In this document: one piece after another, positions 7,796 through 9,754 of the stretch | Layout of the letters: each line of letters begins with the position of its first letter | How positions within the stretch are numbered: the stretch's first letter is position 1 | Assembly: GCA_021154065.1 (NCBI GenBank) | Contig: JAJKJG010000350.1 | Span: forward strand, 1-9,754 | Direction: 5' to 3' | Length of the DNA: 9,754 bases | Origin: Methylobacterium sp. | GTDB taxonomy: Bacteria; Pseudomonadota; Alphaproteobacteria; Rhizobiales; Beijerinckiaceae | Program-made: the position numbers and the translations under genes | Notes under the pieces: model-generated | Told to the model about the DNA's origin: nothing | What the model saw: the letters and a program-made list of their open reading frames with translations, nothing else | The model's database searches: none

Positions 7796-8577
7796 TCCGC
7801 GTCGGCGTCGGCGGCTGGACCTACGCGCCCTGGCGCGGGAGCTTCTATCCGAAGGACCTGCCGCAGACGCAGGAGCTCGGCTTCGCGAGCCGCCATCTCA
7901 CCTCCATCGAGGTCAACGGCACCTTCTATCGCACCCAGGCTCCCGCGACCTTCCGCAAATGGGCAGGCGAGGCGCCAGACGGCTTCGTGTTCGCGCTGAA
8001 AGGCCCGGGCTACGTCACGAACCGCCGCGAGCTGCGCGAGAGCGGCCCGAGCATCGCCCGCTTCCTCGAGAGCGGCATCACCGAGCTCGGGGCGAAGCTC
8101 GGGCCGATCCTGTGGCAGCTCGCCCATACGAAAAGGTTCGTGGCGGAGGAGCTCGAGGGCTTCCTCGAGCTCCTGCCGCGCGCGCTCAGTGGCACGCCGA
8201 TCCGGCACGCCTTGGAAGTGCGGCACGACAGCTTCAAGACGCCGGAGTTCGTCGCCCTGATGCGGCGCTTCGACTGGCCGGTCGTCTACGCCCACTCGGA
8301 CAAGTACCCGGAGATCGCCGATCTGACCGGCGACTTCGTCTATGCCCGCCTGCAGCGCTCGAGCGCCGATCACGAGGCGGGCTACGCGCCCGACGACCTC
8401 GACGCCTGGGCCGGGCGGGCAAAAACGTGGAAAGATGGCGGCGAGCCGCCGGACCTGCCGAGCATCGCCGGGCCGGCGCCGCCCGGTAAGCGCGATTGCT
8501 TCCTGTATTTCATCTCCGGCGCCAAGGAGCGGAACCCCGCCGCCGCCATGGCGCTGATCGAGCGGCTTTCGCGATAG
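7792..8577 (+). CDS. DUF72 (YecE-like) TIM-barrel protein
   Basis: A DUF72-family protein of 261 residues, a normal length; biochemical function is not established. Typical features are the opening IRVGVGGWTYAPWRGSFYP (2-20), the strand SIEVNGTFYRTQ (38-49) with Glu40, FALKGPGYVTN, the LGPILWQL motif, a HALEVRHDSF segment, and WPVVYAHSD...FVYARLQR towards the end. The frame extends upstream to 7528 inside the transglutaminase-like gene, but ATG 7792 is chosen: it gives the family N-terminus at once and forms a 4-bp ATGA overlap with the upstream stop, a classic translational-coupling arrangement. It ends 3 bp from the stop of the convergent cupin gene. Confidence 0.93.
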   Translation: MIRVGVGGWTYAPWRGSFYPKDLPQTQELGFASRHLTSIEVNGTFYRTQAPATFRKWAGEAPDGFVFALKGPGYVTNRRELRESGPSIARFLESGITELGAKLGPILWQLAHTKRFVAEELEGFLELLPRALSGTPIRHALEVRHDSFKTPEFVALMRRFDWPVVYAHSDKYPEIADLTGDFVYARLQRSSADHEAGYAPDDLDAWAGRAKTWKDGGEPPDLPSIAGPAPPGKRDCFLYFISGAKERNPAAAMALIERLSR

Positions 8578-8580
8578 CCC

Positions 8581-8871
8581 TCAGCGCTTGATCTCGATCT
8601 CCAGGAACGCGTACGGCCCGCCGCTGGCGTTGATGATATTGTGCTCGACGCCCTCCTCGCGGAAGTACGGCACGCCGTCCTTGAGCGGCGCCTCGCGCGT
8701 GCCGCCGCCCGGCTCCTCGGCCAGGAGCTTGCCGTCGCCGAGCGGCACGATGACGTAGTCGTGGCCGTGGCGGTGCCAGCCGGTCTCGGCGCCGTCAGAA
8801 AAGCTCCATTTCGTGACGAGGACGCGGTCGTTGTCGATGAGCACTTGCGGCTCCGCCTGGGGACGTGACAC
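8581..8871 (-). CDS. Small single-domain cupin protein
   Basis: A 96-residue cupin_2-type beta-barrel, probably metal-binding; ligand or reaction unknown. The first cupin motif reads GAETGWHRHGHDYVIVPLGDG, with His33 and His35 as metal ligands and another histidine at 37. The usual glutamate four positions after the second His is Tyr39 here. The second motif is YFREEGVEHNIINAS with His77. The frame is open to an ATG at 9102, but those 77 extra residues show no domain. GTG 8871 is chosen because it gives the normal cupin N-terminus (SRPQAEPQVLIDNDRV) and has a strong GGGAG 7 nt upstream. It stands alone, convergent with the DUF72 gene and divergent from the small ORF at 9041. Confidence 0.88.
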   Translation of the reverse strand: MSRPQAEPQVLIDNDRVLVTKWSFSDGAETGWHRHGHDYVIVPLGDGKLLAEEPGGGTREAPLKDGVPYFREEGVEHNIINASGGPYAFLEIEIKR

Positions 8872-8878
8872 CGGGCTA

Positions 8879-8883
8879 CTCCC
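8879..8883 (-). promoter_or_regulatory. Ribosome-binding site fixing the cupin GTG start
   Basis: Read on the minus strand this is GGGAG with a 7-nt spacer to the GTG at 8871. It supports the short 96-residue cupin over the 173-codon open frame. Confidence 0.65.
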
Positions 8884-8962
8884 GTTTCGGTAACCCCGCC
8901 CATAAACCGCCCGCACACCATGTGTCCACGCCGCGTGCGCCGCCGTACCGCGCCTTAACGCA

Positions 8963-8993
8963 TTCGCGCCAATACTCGCCTTGTTCGCGCCAA
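8963..8993. repeat. Direct repeat TTCGCGCCAA, two copies at 21-bp period
   Basis: TTCGCGCCAA occurs at 8963-8972 and 8984-8993, exactly 21 bp apart, or two helical turns. Each is preceded by a CGCCTT (8951-8956 and 8977-8982). It lies in the divergent gap between the cupin GTG and the small ORF at 9041, so it could be a pair of same-face binding sites. No promoter hexamers could be assigned with confidence. Confidence 0.4.
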
Positions 8994-9026
8994 ATGCGAC
9001 GGACACGCCGAGCCGATGCCGCTCGC

Positions 9027-9032
9027 GGAGGA
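9027..9032 (+). promoter_or_regulatory. Strong ribosome-binding site of the small ORF
   Basis: GGAGGA lies 8 nt before the ATG at 9041. It is one of the best Shine-Dalgarno matches in the window and the main reason to believe the short ORF is translated. Confidence 0.55.
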
Positions 9033-9040
9033 CAAAGGCC

Positions 9041-9160
9041 ATGAGCGGTTCAGCGGTTGCGCAGGCGCTTTTGAAGCTCGTCTTATTGATGATGCTGATC
9101 ACCGTGGCGCTGAAGACCCGCGGTATGCGCCGCTCCGCCTATCCCGGCTCCGCACGCTAG
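9041..9160 (+). CDS. Putative 39-residue membrane microprotein
   Basis: A short ORF of 39 codons with no family I recognise. The ATG follows an ideal GGAGGA. Residues 6-24 are mostly hydrophobic (VAQALLKLVLLMMLITVAL), broken by one Lys at 12. A basic tail follows (Lys25, Arg27, Arg30, Arg31, Arg39). This reads as one short transmembrane or membrane-surface helix with a positive, presumably cytoplasmic, C-terminus. Third codon positions are about 80% G/C, like the real genes around it, though one rare TTA is used. The TAG stop lies inside the left edge of the mosaic repeat (CTAGAGC), so the C-terminus may have been set by insertion of that element. If it is not a gene, 8872-9262 is a 391-bp non-coding stretch. 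Function unknown. Confidence 0.45.
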   Translation: MSGSAVAQALLKLVLLMMLITVALKTRGMRRSAYPGSAR

Positions 9161-9262
9161 AGCGCGATGACGTCTCTTCGAGTCGTCATCCCGCTCTACC
9201 TCTTTGTTTGCGCATGATCTTTTCCGAAAACCGGTAGCCACTTTTCGGGATCATGCTTTAGC
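9156..9262. repeat. RIME-like mosaic palindromic intergenic element
   Basis: A 107-bp element bounded by near-inverted ends GCTAGAGC (9156-9163) and GCTTTAGC (9255-9262). It has two palindromic modules. Module 1 (9158-9198) pairs TAGAGCG with CGCTCTA and GATGACG with CGTCATC across one C-C mismatch, around an 11-nt loop. Module 2 (9212-9256) pairs GCATGATC (9212-9219) with GATCATGC (9249-9256) and CCGAAAA (9224-9230) with TTTTCGG (9242-9248), with a 4-T bulge. Its AT-richer make-up differs from the flanks. From memory, near-identical sequence is scattered through intergenic regions of many Hyphomicrobiales and belongs to the RIME-like class. It sits between two converging 3' ends and could fold in both transcripts. 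Confidence 0.8.
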
Positions 9263-9754
9263 CTATGCCGCCTGCCCGGCTTGCGCCTCGACCTCCATGT
9301 CGCGGCCCTTGAGGCCGCCGGGGCGGCACATCTTCGGATACAGCCGCGACATCTCCGCGATCAGGTACTTCACCGGCACGTCGAAGAAGGCGCCGTGCTC
9401 GACCACATAGGTCATGAAGCGCCGGCCCTCGCCGTCATGGGCCTGCAGCAGCGCGTCCGAGCGACCGTCGAAGGCGAGCGGCACGACCCCGAGCTTCGCG
9501 CACAGCGTATCGTTGAAGGTCGGCGTCGCCTTGACCCAGGCGCCGTCGAGGAACAGCTCGGTGTAGCCGTGGAAGGCAAAGACGTCGGTCCCGACCTCCT
9601 CCAGGAGCTTCGGCGTCGCCAGATGGTTCTTCACGTCGGCGAGCCCGAGCCGGGCCGGGATGCCAGCGGCGCGGGCGAGCGCGCAGTAGAGCGACGCCTT
9701 GCCGACGCAGTAGCCGCGTCCGGCGGCAAGGACGCTCGACGCCCGGAAGGTCTC
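9263..9754 (-). CDS. Transglutaminase-like domain protein, C-terminal part (5' end outside window)
   Basis: The minus-strand frame is open from the window edge to a TAG at 9263-9265 and gives 163 residues. The nucleophile lies near the edge: Cys16 in AAGRGYCVGKASLYCALARA, followed by AGIPARLGLADVKNHL. The histidine is His62 in DVFAFHGYTELFLDGAWVKATPTFN. At the position of the usual triad aspartate (WVxxDPT) there is Thr77. After the core comes a 60-80-residue tail with a conserved-looking RRFMTYVVEHGAFFDVPVKYLIAEMSRLYP. This is a different subfamily from the protein at 6845-7795, with no sequence run shared beyond the fold motifs. I recall homologues with the same KATPxFN phrase, so the Thr is probably a subfamily trait. 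Substrate unknown. A GTG at 9634 is only an internal valine. The gene ends directly against the mosaic repeat. Confidence 0.88.
   Translation of the reverse strand, partial: ETFRASSVLAAGRGYCVGKASLYCALARAAGIPARLGLADVKNHLATPKLLEEVGTDVFAFHGYTELFLDGAWVKATPTFNDTLCAKLGVVPLAFDGRSDALLQAHDGEGRRFMTYVVEHGAFFDVPVKYLIAEMSRLYPKMCRPGGLKGRDMEVEAQAGQAA

Noticed and set aside
8872..9102. N-terminal extension of the cupin to ATG 9102
   Set aside because: The added 77 residues have no domain and the GTG at 8871 has a strong GGGAG at good spacing. The extension would also run antisense to the small ORF's start.
1..9754. CRISPR array, tRNA/rRNA gene, insertion sequence, prophage or defence-system genes
   Set aside because: No regularly spaced repeats, cloverleaf or rRNA sequence, transposase motifs or defence domains were seen; the only repeat elements are those listed.

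Overview
This is a very GC-rich stretch (about 70% G+C by eye) from an alphaproteobacterium, most likely of the Hyphomicrobiales (Rhizobiales). Three things point there: the RNase E tail ending in a Gly-Trp-Trp motif, the gene order dsbA-like / aroQ / accB / accC / aat / DUF2155, and a mosaic palindromic repeat near the right end that resembles the RIME-type intergenic elements of rhizobia. The genus cannot be fixed from the sequence alone.

Layout. The left edge (1-609, +) is the disordered C-terminal tail of ribonuclease E. It converges on a PLP-dependent class I/II aminotransferase (627-1823, -). That gene is divergent from a plus-strand run: a periplasmic ScsC/DsbA-like thiol-disulfide oxidoreductase (2037-2810), then a tight group of type II 3-dehydroquinase aroQ (2934-3389), accB (3406-3888), accC (3909-5264) and aat (5286-5963), separated by 16, 20 and 21 bp. 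aat converges on a secreted DUF2155 protein (5960-6601, -), and their stop codons overlap. Then come a two-domain transglutaminase-like protein (6845-7795, +), translationally coupled through ATGA to a DUF72/YecE-like protein (7792-8577, +), and a small cupin (8581-8871, -). Further right are a probable 39-codon membrane microprotein (9041-9160, +), a 107-bp mosaic palindromic element (9156-9262), and the C-terminal part of a second, different transglutaminase-like protein (9263 to the window edge, -).

How the genes fit together. AccB and AccC are the biotin carrier and biotin carboxylase halves of acetyl-CoA carboxylase, which makes malonyl-CoA for fatty acids; the carboxyltransferase subunits are not here. 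aroQ (shikimate pathway) and aat (N-end-rule leucyl/phenylalanyl transferase) share the transcription unit but have no obvious biochemical link to it. Most of the window is housekeeping sequence.

I see no evidence of a new defence, mobile or biosynthetic system. The points most worth a second look are in 8870-9265: the unannotated small ORF with a strong ribosome-binding site, a 21-bp-period direct repeat upstream of it, and the mosaic repeat whose edge supplies the small ORF's stop codon. The coupled transglutaminase/DUF72 pair is also of interest.
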